A stretch of 64,000 nucleotides of DNA, taken from the NCBI RefSeq assembly GCF_003367235.1, contig NZ_QRGP01000001.1:1240001-1304000 (forward strand), written 5' to 3'. Shown here in pieces: positions 37,816 to 46,951 of the stretch (position 1 is the first letter of the stretch; each line of letters opens with the position of its first letter). The position numbers were made by a program, and so were the translations under genes. The notes beneath the pieces were generated by a model. It was not told the DNA's origin, did no database searches, and saw only the letters and a list, made by a program, of their open reading frames with translations. The DNA is from Sphingorhabdus pulchriflava (GTDB taxonomy: Bacteria > Pseudomonadota > Alphaproteobacteria > Sphingomonadales > Sphingomonadaceae).

Positions 37816-39905
37816 GCTGCCTTATCGATTTCATCGATGTCTGTCGGTCGCTGTGCAACCGGTAACAACAGGGTCATTCGCGTGCCCTTCCCGATCCGGC
37901 TGTCGACATGCAACTGCCCACCCAGCGATTGGGCCAGCGCCCGCGCTTCATAGGCTCCGATGCCGAAGCCACCGCTCTTGGTGGATTCGAACGGTTTGAA
38001 AAGCTGGTTGGCGACGAAGGATTCGGTCATACCGCTGCCTTTGTCGGACACCCGGATTGCGACCCAATCATCCTGCCGAGAAACGCTGATGCGAATGGGC
38101 GTGCCGTCTTCGGTCGCATCGATGGCGTTTTGGACCAGATGATTCAAAATTGTTTCGACACGCCCCGCATCAGCCATCGCAAACATATCGGGCGAAAAGT
38201 CGGTTTCGATAGGATAGATCAGCCGCTTGCCGTGAATGACGCTGCTGACTGTCTTCTCGACATCTATCGGCTCAATAGCTGAATGACGGGTCTGGCTGTG
38301 CTGCGAAAGACGCGCCAGCAGATCGTTCATTTTACCAACCGAGTTTTGCAGCGTTTCGATCATGTCCGCCTGAAAAGCCGGTTTGTCTGCATGCTTTTCG
38401 GCATTGCGCGCCAATATGCTCAGCTGGCTCACCAGATTTTTAATGTCGTGCATGACAAAGGCAAATCGGCGGTTGAATTGCTCGAACTGACGGTTTTCGG
38501 TCAACGCCTCCTGGCTGGTAGCCTCGGCCAAATAGCTGGCCAATTGACGCCCGACGACCCGCATCATGTCCAGGTCTTCCCAATCCAAACCACGCTTGAT
38601 TGGTGGTTTGGCCAGTACTGCAATCCCCGCCAGTCTTCCAAAATGGACCAGAGGAATGATTGCCCAGGCCCGCGTCTCTTCGTACAGCCATTGCGGAATG
38701 GCTCGTTCATCAACCTTGTCGTCAGCGCCGTCGCGCACCGAATCCATCAGCACGATATGTCCGGTCTGTTCAAAGAATGGCACAGTTTGCGAATTGCCGG
38801 CATAGGTCGGGATGTCAGCCGTCGGCCAGTTCCAGCGTGCTTGCAGGACCAATCTGGATTCATTGTCGCGTGTCAGCAGCAAACCGGCGGGTGAATCGAA
38901 GATGTCGGCGAGCGATTTGACCACACGTTCGTGAAACGGCGCGGCATCGCTTGGGAAACCGATAGTTTCTGCGAAGCGCATCCATTCGGCGCGATAGTCA
39001 TAACGGTGCTGGAAAAAATTCTTGGCGATTACGACGTTGAGCCATGCCCGAAATTTGCCCGACGGTACGATCAGCATCGCGGCAAGTGACATGGCAAAAA
39101 TCAAGGTGATCTGTGCCATACGAACATAACTTCCGCCCACCAGTTGCAACGCGGTCGCCAGCAATACCATCACCAAAAGATAGGCACCGATTGCCAATAG
39201 TGAGACTGACTGGAACGTCACCGACCGCGAAAGACGCAGACGCCAACTACTGTTGCGGCGCGTTGCCAATGCAAACACCGGTACCAGCAGCGTCATGATG
39301 AAGCCACGCATTGCGATGAATTCGCCCGGCCAACTCCCCGACAAATAGCCGATGGTGTAGAGATTGAGATCATACATCCAAGTCGCGGCAAGTGCGGCCA
39401 TAGGAAGGCTGATACCCCAGCGGGCCTCCGGAGCGGATACGGTGTAGAGATTGTGCACCAGAACAATCGCGCCAATGGCAAATATCATGCGCAACATCTG
39501 GACGGTTTTGGCGGCCGCTGCAGAGGCTAGCGCGCTGTCTGGCACCAGTGAAAGCAAGACAAAGTCAATGAATGGCTGCATCAGTAGTGCCAACAACAAC
39601 GCACCGTACAGCATTCTGATAGTCCGCGGGTGTTCGTTACCTTCGCCATTTTGCAAAAGCGCAAAGAGGAACCCAAGCCACCCCAGATTGCGCAATGTTT
39701 CGCCGGTTGAAGCCAATGTGCTGGATGACCCGCCGATAATTGTAGCAATGCCCCAGAATGCGGTCAGTGCCAGCGCGGCAATCATCGCCAGCCGCTGGCG
39801 ACTGCGCCCGCCATATTGATGGAACACCCAAATCGCCAATGCCGCATATAAAAACCCTGCAGCGGAATGCCCCCAAAATGCAGCAAAGGTCAGCGCCGAA
39901 CCCAT
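37812..39905 (-). CDS. prsK: XrtA/PEP-CTERM system histidine kinase PrsK
   Basis: About 697 residues from the ATG at 39905, which overlaps the sugar transferase stop (TGATG) and has AAGGGG seven bases upstream; a start seven codons earlier is possible. Eight or more N-terminal membrane helices to about residue 300, a GAF-like region, then the kinase core with His in FAFVMHDIKNLVSQL and HATPase boxes (NHLVQNAIDAT, VSDKGSGM, GGFGIGAYEAR). The layout is that of PrsK, the sensor for PrsR. Confidence 0.92.
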   Translation of the reverse strand: MGSALTFAAFWGHSAAGFLYAALAIWVFHQYGGRSRQRLAMIAALALTAFWGIATIIGGSSSTLASTGETLRNLGWLGFLFALLQNGEGNEHPRTIRMLYGALLLALLMQPFIDFVLLSLVPDSALASAAAAKTVQMLRMIFAIGAIVLVHNLYTVSAPEARWGISLPMAALAATWMYDLNLYTIGYLSGSWPGEFIAMRGFIMTLLVPVFALATRRNSSWRLRLSRSVTFQSVSLLAIGAYLLVMVLLATALQLVGGSYVRMAQITLIFAMSLAAMLIVPSGKFRAWLNVVIAKNFFQHRYDYRAEWMRFAETIGFPSDAAPFHERVVKSLADIFDSPAGLLLTRDNESRLVLQARWNWPTADIPTYAGNSQTVPFFEQTGHIVLMDSVRDGADDKVDERAIPQWLYEETRAWAIIPLVHFGRLAGIAVLAKPPIKRGLDWEDLDMMRVVGRQLASYLAEATSQEALTENRQFEQFNRRFAFVMHDIKNLVSQLSILARNAEKHADKPAFQADMIETLQNSVGKMNDLLARLSQHSQTRHSAIEPIDVEKTVSSVIHGKRLIYPIETDFSPDMFAMADAGRVETILNHLVQNAIDATEDGTPIRISVSRQDDWVAIRVSDKGSGMTESFVANQLFKPFESTKSGGFGIGAYEARALAQSLGGQLHVDSRIGKGTRMTLLLPVAQRPTDIDEIDKAA

Positions 39906-41293
39906 CAGCGCGCCCCTTCCGGCCATATGACCACGCGGATCGTCTGCAATATGATCACAAGATCCAGAAAAGGCGTATAATTTTTGGCGTAGTAGAGGTC
40001 ATATTCCAGCTTCTGCCGGGAATCGTCCAGCGACGCGCCATAGGGATAGTTGATCTGTGCCCACCCGGTAATGCCCGGCTTCACAATGTGGCGTTCGGTA
40101 AAATAGGGCAGCTGTTTTTCAAGATCGGCGACAAATTCCGGACGCTCCGGTCGTGGTCCGACAAAGCTCATATCGCCCTTCAGAACATTCCACGTCTGCG
40201 GCAGTTCATCAATACGGACCTTGCGGATAAACTTGCCGATGCGGGTGACGCGCGGGTCGTTTTTGGCCGCCCATATTGCCTTGCCCTCAGCCTCGGCATC
40301 ACTTTGCATCGACCGCAATTTGAACAAGTTAAAGGGTTCGCCATAACGCCCGACGCGCTGTTGCCGGTAAAAGGCCGGTCCCTTGCTCTCAAGCTTCACC
40401 GCTACAGCGAACAACGCAATCAATGGCAAGGCAACGACCAAGAGCAGCGCACTGACCACGATGTCGAACAACCGCTTGGCAATCCCGGAAAGCCGCCTGC
40501 CCGAGGAAAAGCCGTCTGAAAAAATCAGCCAGCTGGGATTGACACTATCCAGATCAACCCGACCCGTTTCACGCTCCAGAAAACTGGAGATATCGTTGAC
40601 ATGGACGCCAGTGGTCTTGATGCGCAGCAGATCCTGCAGCGGCAACGCGTTGCGCCGTTCTTCCAGCGCGAGCACAACTTCGCTGGTGCCCAGTTTTTCG
40701 ACAAAGTCGGCAAGATTATAGATCGCGCTGCGGCTGATCGCTTCAGGTACAACCCGCTTGCTTTCGTCGAGCGATATAAACCCAACAACCACGAAACCCG
40801 AACCGGGCCGCGCTTCCAGATCCTTGATACGCTGCGCTCTTTTGCCCGCACCCAGCACCAGCAAACGCCGTTTGAAACTGCCGCTGCCAATCAAGCTGCC
40901 CAATATCAGACGGCTTAGCGCGAGATAGCCAAAAGACAGCCCCATCGCGTAGAGCGAATTGGAACGCCACAATGTCATACCCGGTAGCGCAAAGGCCATG
41001 ATAGCCATGAAGATCACACCCAGCGAAACGGCGACAATCAGCCGCGCGATGGCAAAGCGCAGCGACTGCAAGGCTTCCGGACTGTAAACGCCGACAGCCA
41101 TAGCCGCCAACTGGACCGATGCGGCAAAGGTGAACAATGGCCAGATCCGGTTGCCGATATAGTCGACATGCATGCCGATCTGGTTGGCGCGGATCACCCA
41201 AGCGGTTTCGGCGGCGACAAGCAGCAGGCACAGGTCCACCAACGCCAGAAACAAGACGGCGTAAGGGACATAATGCTTGAACAGCCTGATCAT
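39905..41293 (-). CDS. XrtA-system undecaprenyl-phosphate sugar transferase (EpsB-like)
   Basis: 462 residues from the ATG at 41293 ([13 protein letters not shown] fits family starts; ATGs further upstream are possible). Four or five N-terminal helices, a nucleotide-binding CoA-binding-like middle ([20 protein letters not shown]), then a bacterial sugar transferase domain ([30 protein letters not shown] loop, [11 protein letters not shown]). It puts the first sugar phosphate on the lipid carrier for exopolysaccharide. It is followed by prsK with an overlap. Confidence 0.9.
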   Translation of the reverse strand: MIRLFKHYVPYAVLFLALVDLCLLLVAAETAWVIRANQIGMHVDYIGNRIWPLFTFAASVQLAAMAVGVYSPEALQSLRFAIARLIVAVSLGVIFMAIMAFALPGMTLWRSNSLYAMGLSFGYLALSRLILGSLIGSGSFKRRLLVLGAGKRAQRIKDLEARPGSGFVVVGFISLDESKRVVPEAISRSAIYNLADFVEKLGTSEVVLALEERRNALPLQDLLRIKTTGVHVNDISSFLERETGRVDLDSVNPSWLIFSDGFSSGRRLSGIAKRLFDIVVSALLLVVALPLIALFAVAVKLESKGPAFYRQQRVGRYGEPFNLFKLRSMQSDAEAEGKAIWAAKNDPRVTRIGKFIRKVRIDELPQTWNVLKGDMSFVGPRPERPEFVADLEKQLPYFTERHIVKPGITGWAQINYPYGASLDDSRQKLEYDLYYAKNYTPFLDLVIILQTIRVVIWPEGAR

Positions 41294-41473
41294 CGGAAAT
41301 CGCGACCCATTTTCATCGCAATCATCCTTAACCATCAAAGGTAAAGTGTCGCTTAATTTTACACATGACGCGCAAGCGCCATATTTTACAGGCATTTAGA
41401 CCACGTCGCAAATGTCGCCTATCCCGACAATGGGTGATTGCAGGCGCGGTCTGCTTTCAATAGGACATGCGGT

Positions 41474-42505
41474 ATGAAAATCACCCCGGTCATCCTTTCT
41501 GGCGGCGGCGGCACGCGGCTTTGGCCGATGTCGACCCCTGAATGCCCCAAGCAGTTCCTGAAGCTTGCTGGCGATGCAACGATGTTTCAGATGACACTGG
41601 CGCGGGTGATGGACCGGGATTTCTTCGCAGCCCCGCTGTTCGTCGGCAACGCCGCGCATGCTGCGTTGATCGAAACACAGGCCCGCGAAGCAGGCGTGCC
41701 AGACGCCCTCACCATCCTTGAACCCTGCGCGCGTAACACCGCGCCCGCCATCGCCCTCGCCGCCCTGGCCGTAGATGACGCCAAGGCCCCGTTGCTGGTG
41801 ATGCCGAGCGATCACCTGATTGCAGACGTACCTGCCTTTCATGCCGCGATCATGGCCGCGCTGCCGCTGGTCGAGGATGGCTGGCTCGTCACCTTCGGTA
41901 TCACCCCCACCGCGCCCGAAACCGGCTATGGCTATATCCGTATCGGGGAGGAGTTGACCGCGGCGGTAGCGCGCGTCGAACGCTTCGTCGAAAAGCCGGA
42001 CGCCGCCACCGCACAGGCGATGATCGATGCGGGAAACCATGCCTGGAATGGCGGCATCTTCCTGTTCCGAGCCGACATCTATCTTGGCTGGCTGGCGAGC
42101 CTCGCGCCCGACATGCTGCACGCAGCGCAAGCGGCGATGGCCGGGGCCGACCGGACAGGTGCCATAATCCGCCCGCAGGAAGCCGCTTTCGCCGCCTCCC
42201 CCGCCGACAGCATCGACTATGCCGTCATGGAAAAGGCAGACCGCGTTGCCGTCGCCCCGGTCAGCATGGGCTGGTCAGACGTTGGCAGCTGGGACAGCCT
42301 GTATGAGATCAGCGCAAAGGACGCAGACGGCAACAGCATTCAAGGCGACACCCGTCTGCTGGACAGCGCGGGCAATCTGGTCCGCAGCGATGGCCTGCGC
42401 ATCAACCTGATCGGCGCGCACGACCTGATCGTTGTGGCGCATGGCAATGAAGTATTGATCATGCCGCGCGGCCATAGCCAGGATGTGAAGAAGTTTAGCA
42501 GCTAG
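41474..42505 (+). CDS. manC: Mannose-1-phosphate guanylyltransferase
   Basis: 343 residues from the ATG at 41474 (AGGA upstream). Nucleotidyltransferase motif PVILSGGGGTRLWPMSTPECPKQFLKL, FVEKPD and the C-terminal VGSWDSLYEIS. Makes GDP-mannose from mannose-1-phosphate. The C-terminal phosphomannose isomerase domain of longer ManC proteins is missing, so it is the short monofunctional form. Divergent from the sugar transferase over 180 bases, consistent with supply of sugar donors to the same polysaccharide. The stop overlaps the aqpS stop (CTAG). Confidence 0.9.
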   Translation: MKITPVILSGGGGTRLWPMSTPECPKQFLKLAGDATMFQMTLARVMDRDFFAAPLFVGNAAHAALIETQAREAGVPDALTILEPCARNTAPAIALAALAVDDAKAPLLVMPSDHLIADVPAFHAAIMAALPLVEDGWLVTFGITPTAPETGYGYIRIGEELTAAVARVERFVEKPDAATAQAMIDAGNHAWNGGIFLFRADIYLGWLASLAPDMLHAAQAAMAGADRTGAIIRPQEAAFAASPADSIDYAVMEKADRVAVAPVSMGWSDVGSWDSLYEISAKDADGNSIQGDTRLLDSAGNLVRSDGLRINLIGAHDLIVVAHGNEVLIMPRGHSQDVKKFSS

Positions 42506-43152
42506 GTCGCCGGAAACAACCGCTTGCCCATAAAATGCGCCGCCAGAGCCCCGGCCAGTTGCGCCGCAATAAAGCCCGGCACGTCGACCGGCGCAATGCC
42601 GGCAAAACTGTCACTCAGGCTACGCGCGATTGTGATCGCGGGGTTGGCGAAGCTGGTCGAAGAGGTGAACCAGTAAGCGGCGGTGATATAGAGCGCGACG
42701 CTCACCGGCACCGCATCGGGCCGATGCTTCGCGGTGCCGATGATGGTCGTAATCAAGCCAAAGGTCGCGATAAATTCGCCCAGCCACTGCCCGACACCCG
42801 TCCGGCTATGCTGCGATAGCTGCCAAATCGGCATATCGAACATCGCATGTGCCGCCCACACGCCGAGAACCCCTGCCCCGATCTGCACCACCACCGTCGC
42901 GGCAAGCCCCTTCCAGCAGCAATCGCCGCGCAGCCGCATCACCAGACTAACCGCTGGGTTGAAATGCGCACCCGAGACCGGGCCAAGCATGGTGATCAGC
43001 ACATAGAGGATCGCACCGGTCGCAATCGTGTTGCCAAGCAGCGCTACTGCAACATTCCCGCCCGCAAGCCGCTCCGCCATGATTCCGGAACCGACCACTG
43101 TCGCGAAAAGGAAAAAACTCCCCAGAGCCTCCCCCCAAAGCCTCTGCCTCAT
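42502..43152 (-). CDS. aqpS: Aquaglyceroporin of arsenic operon (AqpS-like)
   Basis: 216 residues, six helices and two NPA boxes at 65-67 (HFNPAVSL) and 170-172 (FANPAITIAR). MIP channel. In Sinorhizobium meliloti AqpS releases arsenite made by ArsC in place of an ArsB pump; the same gene neighbourhood suggests this here. The start overlaps the arsC stop (ATGA). It closes the operon arsR-arsI-arsC-aqpS, and no arsB or acr3 is present in the window. Confidence 0.87.
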   Translation of the reverse strand: MRQRLWGEALGSFFLFATVVGSGIMAERLAGGNVAVALLGNTIATGAILYVLITMLGPVSGAHFNPAVSLVMRLRGDCCWKGLAATVVVQIGAGVLGVWAAHAMFDMPIWQLSQHSRTGVGQWLGEFIATFGLITTIIGTAKHRPDAVPVSVALYITAAYWFTSSTSFANPAITIARSLSDSFAGIAPVDVPGFIAAQLAGALAAHFMGKRLFPAT

Positions 43153-43652
43153 GCTGCACCCTCCATATTGCCGATGTCTGCTAGCGCCTTCTGCGCTGCT
43201 GTCTTATCCATTGCTGCAAAATCGAGTGCCATGAACGCCTTCACCCGCATTTCGAGCAAGCGCCAGGTTTCCTCAAAGGCAGCATCGACCTCGGCCTCGC
43301 TACCCGCCACATCGGCCGGATCGGGCAGGCCCCAATGCGCCTTTAACGGGCTTCCCAAAAAGACCGGGCATTCCTCTCCCGCTGCGTTGCCGCACACGGT
43401 GATGGCAAGGTCGATGGGCGGAGCATCCGGCCCCGAAAACTCGTCCCAACTTTTCGAGCGGAAGCTGGCGGTATCGATTCCCCGCCGCGCGAGCAGACGG
43501 AGCGCTCCGGGATGCGGCACGCCCTTGGGCTTGCTTCCCGCGCTAAAGGCGCGCACCCGCCCCGCCCCGTGCAGGTTGAACAAGGCCTCTCCAAGGATCG
43601 AACGGGCGCTGTTGCCGGTGCAAAGCACCAGTACGTTGCGTATGTCGGGCAT
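43149..43652 (-). CDS. arsC: Arsenate reductase (low-molecular-weight phosphatase type)
   Basis: 167 residues. P-loop LCTGNSARS with Cys11, and the relay cysteines Cys87 and Cys95 in TVCGNAAGEECPVF, as in the thioredoxin-coupled ArsC class. Reduces arsenate to arsenite. Followed by an overlap with aqpS, which would export the product. The C-terminal extension of about 30 residues is ordinary for this class. Confidence 0.93.
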   Translation of the reverse strand: MPDIRNVLVLCTGNSARSILGEALFNLHGAGRVRAFSAGSKPKGVPHPGALRLLARRGIDTASFRSKSWDEFSGPDAPPIDLAITVCGNAAGEECPVFLGSPLKAHWGLPDPADVAGSEAEVDAAFEETWRLLEMRVKAFMALDFAAMDKTAAQKALADIGNMEGAA

Positions 43653-43660
43653 GGGCTAAC

Positions 43661-44143
43661 TCAGCCGCAGCAACCGGTTGTTGCAGGCGCTGGCGCCGCT
43701 TGCGCCGGCGCGCAACAGGCATTGGCGGCGGCGTTGGCCGAGGCAAGCTGCTGCAATTCGGGGTTGCCGCCATAGACGGTGGATTCGCCGTTGGTCAGGA
43801 ATGCTTCCCACACCACGCCATCGGGGTCGGCGATCCAGCTTTTTTCCGATTGCGCATAGCAGCAGGTGGTCGCGCCTTCCTCGAGCACCGGGCGGTCGGC
43901 GGCTTTCAGGCGGCCATAGACTTCGGCGAGTTCGCCCTGATCCTCGACCTGAATGCCCAGATGCTCGACACCCTTCACCGCGCCGCATTTCTGCGAGATG
44001 GCGAAATTGACGCGCGGGTCATCGAGCATCCATTTAGCATAATCGGGCTTCACCACCGAAGGCTCCTGCCCGAACAGGCCCGAATAAAATGCGATAGAGG
44101 CGTCGAGCTTTTCGACCCCGACATGCACGTGAAAGCGTTTCAT
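43661..44143 (-). CDS. arsI: ArsI/CadI-type VOC metalloenzyme (organoarsenical C-As lyase)
   Basis: 160 residues. VOC domain with the three Fe ligands expected of ArsI: His5, His61 and Glu113. The vicinal cysteine pair Cys94-Cys95 (TTCCYAQSEKSW) binds trivalent arsenic. An additional Cys-rich tail carries two CC pairs. ArsI cleaves the C-As bond of trivalent methylarsenicals. Overlaps arsR upstream (ATGA). Alternative: a CadI-type cadmium protein of the same family. Confidence 0.87.
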   Translation of the reverse strand: MKRFHVHVGVEKLDASIAFYSGLFGQEPSVVKPDYAKWMLDDPRVNFAISQKCGAVKGVEHLGIQVEDQGELAEVYGRLKAADRPVLEEGATTCCYAQSEKSWIADPDGVVWEAFLTNGESTVYGGNPELQQLASANAAANACCAPAQAAPAPATTGCCG

Positions 44144-44490
44144 GCACTTTTCCTTTCGTCAGTTATGGCAGGCGCGCAGCCGGATTCCGCATCCGAACCG
44201 CAAACCGCACCCGCACAGCAATTTTCCATGAGATACCCGATCAGCCCGTTCATCGCGGCATAATCGGCCGAGTAAATCAGCGACCGCCCCTGCCGCTCCT
44301 GCCGGATCAGCCCGGCATGGCTCAGCTGTGCGAGGTGAAAGGACAGCGAGCTGTTGGGAACCGCCAGTCGCTCCGCCAGCACGCCAGCAGGAAGCCCGGG
44401 AGCCCCCGCCTGCACCAGCAAGCGAAATGCCGCCAACCGATGCTCCTGCGCCAGCGCACCGAGGGCCTTGATAACGATGTCGGCGTCCAT
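44140..44490 (-). CDS. arsR: ArsR-family arsenic-responsive repressor
   Basis: 116 residues. Winged helix (PNSSLSFHLAQLSHAGLIRQ) without the classical ELCVCDL box in the DNA-binding helix. A C-terminal cysteine cluster (Cys91, Cys92, Cys97, Cys105 in ENCCAGAVCG) is probably the metalloid sensor, as in the CC-type ArsR group. It heads the operon and most likely binds the palindrome at 44505-44528 just upstream. Confidence 0.9.
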   Translation of the reverse strand: MDADIVIKALGALAQEHRLAAFRLLVQAGAPGLPAGVLAERLAVPNSSLSFHLAQLSHAGLIRQERQGRSLIYSADYAAMNGLIGYLMENCCAGAVCGSDAESGCAPAITDERKSA

Positions 44491-44504
44491 GGCGACTCCT
44501 TTAT

Positions 44505-44528
44505 TTCGATATTCGTTGAAATATCGAA
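44505..44528. promoter_or_regulatory. Palindromic ArsR operator
   Basis: Perfect inverted repeat TTCGATATT / AATATCGAA with six bases between, 15-38 bases upstream of the arsR ATG. Size, position and AT-rich centre fit ArsR/SmtB operators. Auto-repression of the ars operon is inferred. Confidence 0.75.
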
Positions 44529-44615
44529 TCAGAGAAGGGAGTCAAGCGATGTTTCGAGATAGTTGGAAATGTTATTTAGGCAAAAGTTGAGTCTGGTTTA
44601 CCGACCGCTTCAAAA

Positions 44616-45188
44616 TCAGAGCGGAAGCTCGATCTCTTTCATGATCCGGTCGGTTTCGCACAGGATTTTGATGATCTTTTGATAGTGCAGCACATCGTCG
44701 AAAGACAGCGCCCTTCCCTTCCGGTCTTTAAGCCATTTCTGTGCGGGCTGATAGCCGCCGATGTGGAATTCCCATGCGATCTGCGGCACGCCCTCGAACC
44801 ATTGGTCGGGGTTGATGATCACGCGGCCATCGTCTGATAGCGCAGGCTTCACCACCACATTGTCGCCATCCCCTTTGAATGGATAAGGCGTCGCGCCAAT
44901 GGCGGCATCCTCCATCAGGTGCAGGCGGCGCAGCTGGCCGCCCTTTTCGGCGACATGGGCAAAGACCTCTGGCGATGCCGAATAGGGGATGCGCGGGAAA
45001 TCGATTTTCAGGAACTGCGCATAGGTGCGCCGGTAATCGGGCGAATGCAGCACGCCATAGATATAGTCGAAGACAAGGAGTTCGTCGGGTAACCGTTCCT
45101 CCCCATCGACTTGCGATGGGGAGGTGGCAGCCGATTCGATAGCGTCGGATGACGGAGGGGCCTTCGACGTTGCAGTCCCCTCCACCAC
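44616..45188 (-). pseudogene. C-terminal remnant of a type ISP restriction-modification enzyme
   Basis: From about 45092 down to 44616 the frame reads as the last about 160 residues of type ISP enzymes: FDYIYGVLHSPDYRRTYAQ, IDFPRIPY, WEFHIGGYQPAQKWLKDRKG and KILCETDRIMKEI. Intact ISP enzymes are well over 900 residues, so the nuclease, helicase and methylase parts are missing. Immediately upstream the reading frame runs into a palindromic repeat element, with no family sequence beyond it. A dead fragment; any short protein from it would lack catalytic domains. Confidence 0.8.
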
Positions 45189-45232
45189 GCCGTTGTCGCG
45201 GTCCCCCTCCCCATCGCAAGTCGATGGGGAGG
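45098..45232. repeat. REPIN-like element (two inverted 27-base palindromic repeats)
   Basis: CCTCCCCATCG-acttg-CGATGGGGAGG at 45098-45124 and CCTCCCCATCG-caagt-CGATGGGGAGG at 45206-45232. The loops are reverse complements, so the two copies are in opposite orientation around an 81-base spacer, the layout of a REP doublet forming a hairpin (REPIN). It sits at the truncated edge of the ISP enzyme remnant. Such elements are moved by RAYT transposases in trans; none is in this window. Confidence 0.8.
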
Positions 45233-45336
45233 ATTTGGAAAGCCCCGCCCGCTCAACTATCTCGGCATAGATTTATAGATCGAAGTATCACGCAATTTGT
45301 TCTTTGCCCCGTTTCCCGCCCTCGCTACGATGTGGT

Positions 45337-46752
45337 ATGACCAAATCAACCGGGGTATCATCATCTCCGTCGAAGAAGCTGATCGCAGCGAAACAAGCTT
45401 TTGGGCGGTCGGCAACCGATTTTCCAAGTTTAAGCGCTGCAGAAAAGAAACTCATCGCATGTTCCGCTAAGGGTGAAGGCTGCATTTTCGGAGATGGCAC
45501 GCGGCCCAATTCGGAAACAGCAGCCAACCGTATCCGTGCGGAGTTAATCCGTTTTCTCGTATTGGGCGGCGATGCGAACAACCCCGTTCATGAAGAAGGC
45601 GTAATGCTTGGAGGGGCTTGGATCGCAGGCGAACTGAGTTTGCATTTGATCACAACATCTTTGCGCCTTGCCCTTGCAAACTGCCATTTTGACAGCACTC
45701 CTAATTTGATGAAGGCGAACCTCCCGGAACTGTTCCTTGGTGGCAGCAGTCTTCCAGGACTCATGGCTGACGGTATCGCGGTGACGGGCAGTGTATTTTT
45801 GCGTGATGGATTTGCCGCAACCGGAGAAGTACGTTTGATTGGAGCGACGGTTGGCACTGATTTGTCGTGCGGCAATGGCAGCTTCACTCATACCGAAGGT
45901 ATTGCCTTAAACGCTCAAGCTCTCAAAGTAAAAGGCACTCTTTTCTTACGAGATGCGACGATAAATGGCAGCGTTGATCTTACTGCTGCAAAAATCGGGA
46001 CATTGGTAGACGATGAAGAATGTTGGGAAAGTGGTGGTCATCATCTTGATGGTTTTCATTACGACAGGATTATCGGTCAAACCAACGCTGAAATGAGAAT
46101 AAGATGGCTCAAACGACAAAAGGCTAGCCAACTCGTTCGAGACTTCAGACCACAACCTTGGGAACAGTTAATAAAAGTTCTACGTGACGCGGGCCATGCG
46201 GATCATGCGGCACGGATTGCCATTGCAAAGCAGGAGTTAATGCGGAAGGCACCGGGCCAGATCACCGGCAGATGGCGCCGGGGGCTGCATTGGGCCTATG
46301 GATGGTTCGCCGGATACGGGCACCGACCGTTATGGACTTTGGCATGGATGGGCGGGGTTTGGCTATTATGCAGCTTGTTGTTTTTGGCGGGAGCGCACTA
46401 CAACTATATTGGCCCTAGCACGCCGTTGCTTAACAGCCCAACACTCGCCCCGGCGATCGACAAGGCGTGCGGCCATGCCGGGCAACCGGGCCTGCAAAAA
46501 TGGACGGAATGTAGCGAAGTGCCTGCCGAATATTCGACGTTTCAGCCCTTTGTTTATTCACTGGACCTCGTTCTGCCACTCGTCGACTTGCAACAGGATA
46601 GCGATTGGGCGCCGATTGTAGAAGACCCTCCCGGAACAGACCTGCTGTTCGGCGTCATCCTGCGCTGGGCGATGTGGTTTGAAATTCTCTTCGGGTGGGT
46701 AGCCAGCCTGACACTCGTTGCGGTGCTTGGACGGCTGGTGGATAAGGATTGA
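45337..46752 (+). CDS. Membrane protein with beta-helix-like repeats, function unknown
   Basis: 471 residues from ATG 45337. Residues about 100-230 are quasi-repeats such as ITGSVFLRDGFAATGEVRLI and VKGTLFLRDATINGSVDL, which look like a right-handed beta-helix. Two membrane segments follow (about 320-345 and 445-467), flanking an extracellular-like loop with FQPFVYSLDLVLPLVDL, a motif seen near the C-terminus of similar uncharacterised 'membrane-associated oxidoreductase' annotations. The first two thirds are lower in GC than the neighbours. Next to an R-M remnant, so acquired DNA is plausible. No enzyme motif seen. Confidence 0.65.
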   Translation: MTKSTGVSSSPSKKLIAAKQAFGRSATDFPSLSAAEKKLIACSAKGEGCIFGDGTRPNSETAANRIRAELIRFLVLGGDANNPVHEEGVMLGGAWIAGELSLHLITTSLRLALANCHFDSTPNLMKANLPELFLGGSSLPGLMADGIAVTGSVFLRDGFAATGEVRLIGATVGTDLSCGNGSFTHTEGIALNAQALKVKGTLFLRDATINGSVDLTAAKIGTLVDDEECWESGGHHLDGFHYDRIIGQTNAEMRIRWLKRQKASQLVRDFRPQPWEQLIKVLRDAGHADHAARIAIAKQELMRKAPGQITGRWRRGLHWAYGWFAGYGHRPLWTLAWMGGVWLLCSLLFLAGAHYNYIGPSTPLLNSPTLAPAIDKACGHAGQPGLQKWTECSEVPAEYSTFQPFVYSLDLVLPLVDLQQDSDWAPIVEDPPGTDLLFGVILRWAMWFEILFGWVASLTLVAVLGRLVDKD

Positions 46753-46951
46753 AGCCAGTTATCCGCCGGTGCTGAGACTGCACAAGTTGTCGTACGTATA
46801 GCCGGTAGAAGAGAAGAAAGCGCCGCACCATGTTGCTTCGCCCCCTCTGCCGTTACCCCCCGCCCCAATCAATCCTCCTCCATTGCCCGGGCAGTTTTTG
46901 CCTGGGGTGAAGCCTTCCTATCCTCTCCCAACGGGAGTGAATTGAGCGAAC

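Noticed and set aside
41396-42130. 244-codon open frame on the minus strand
   Set aside because: Antisense to manC, low-complexity Gly/Arg/Asp composition, no ribosome site.
44616-45188. Functional type ISP restriction-modification system
   Set aside because: Only the C-terminal recognition-type part remains, without nuclease, helicase or methylase motifs.
46753-46951. Possible small gene or RNA between the membrane protein and the ScfR gene
   Set aside because: No frame with a ribosome site and no convincing stem-loop with T-run; treated as non-coding.
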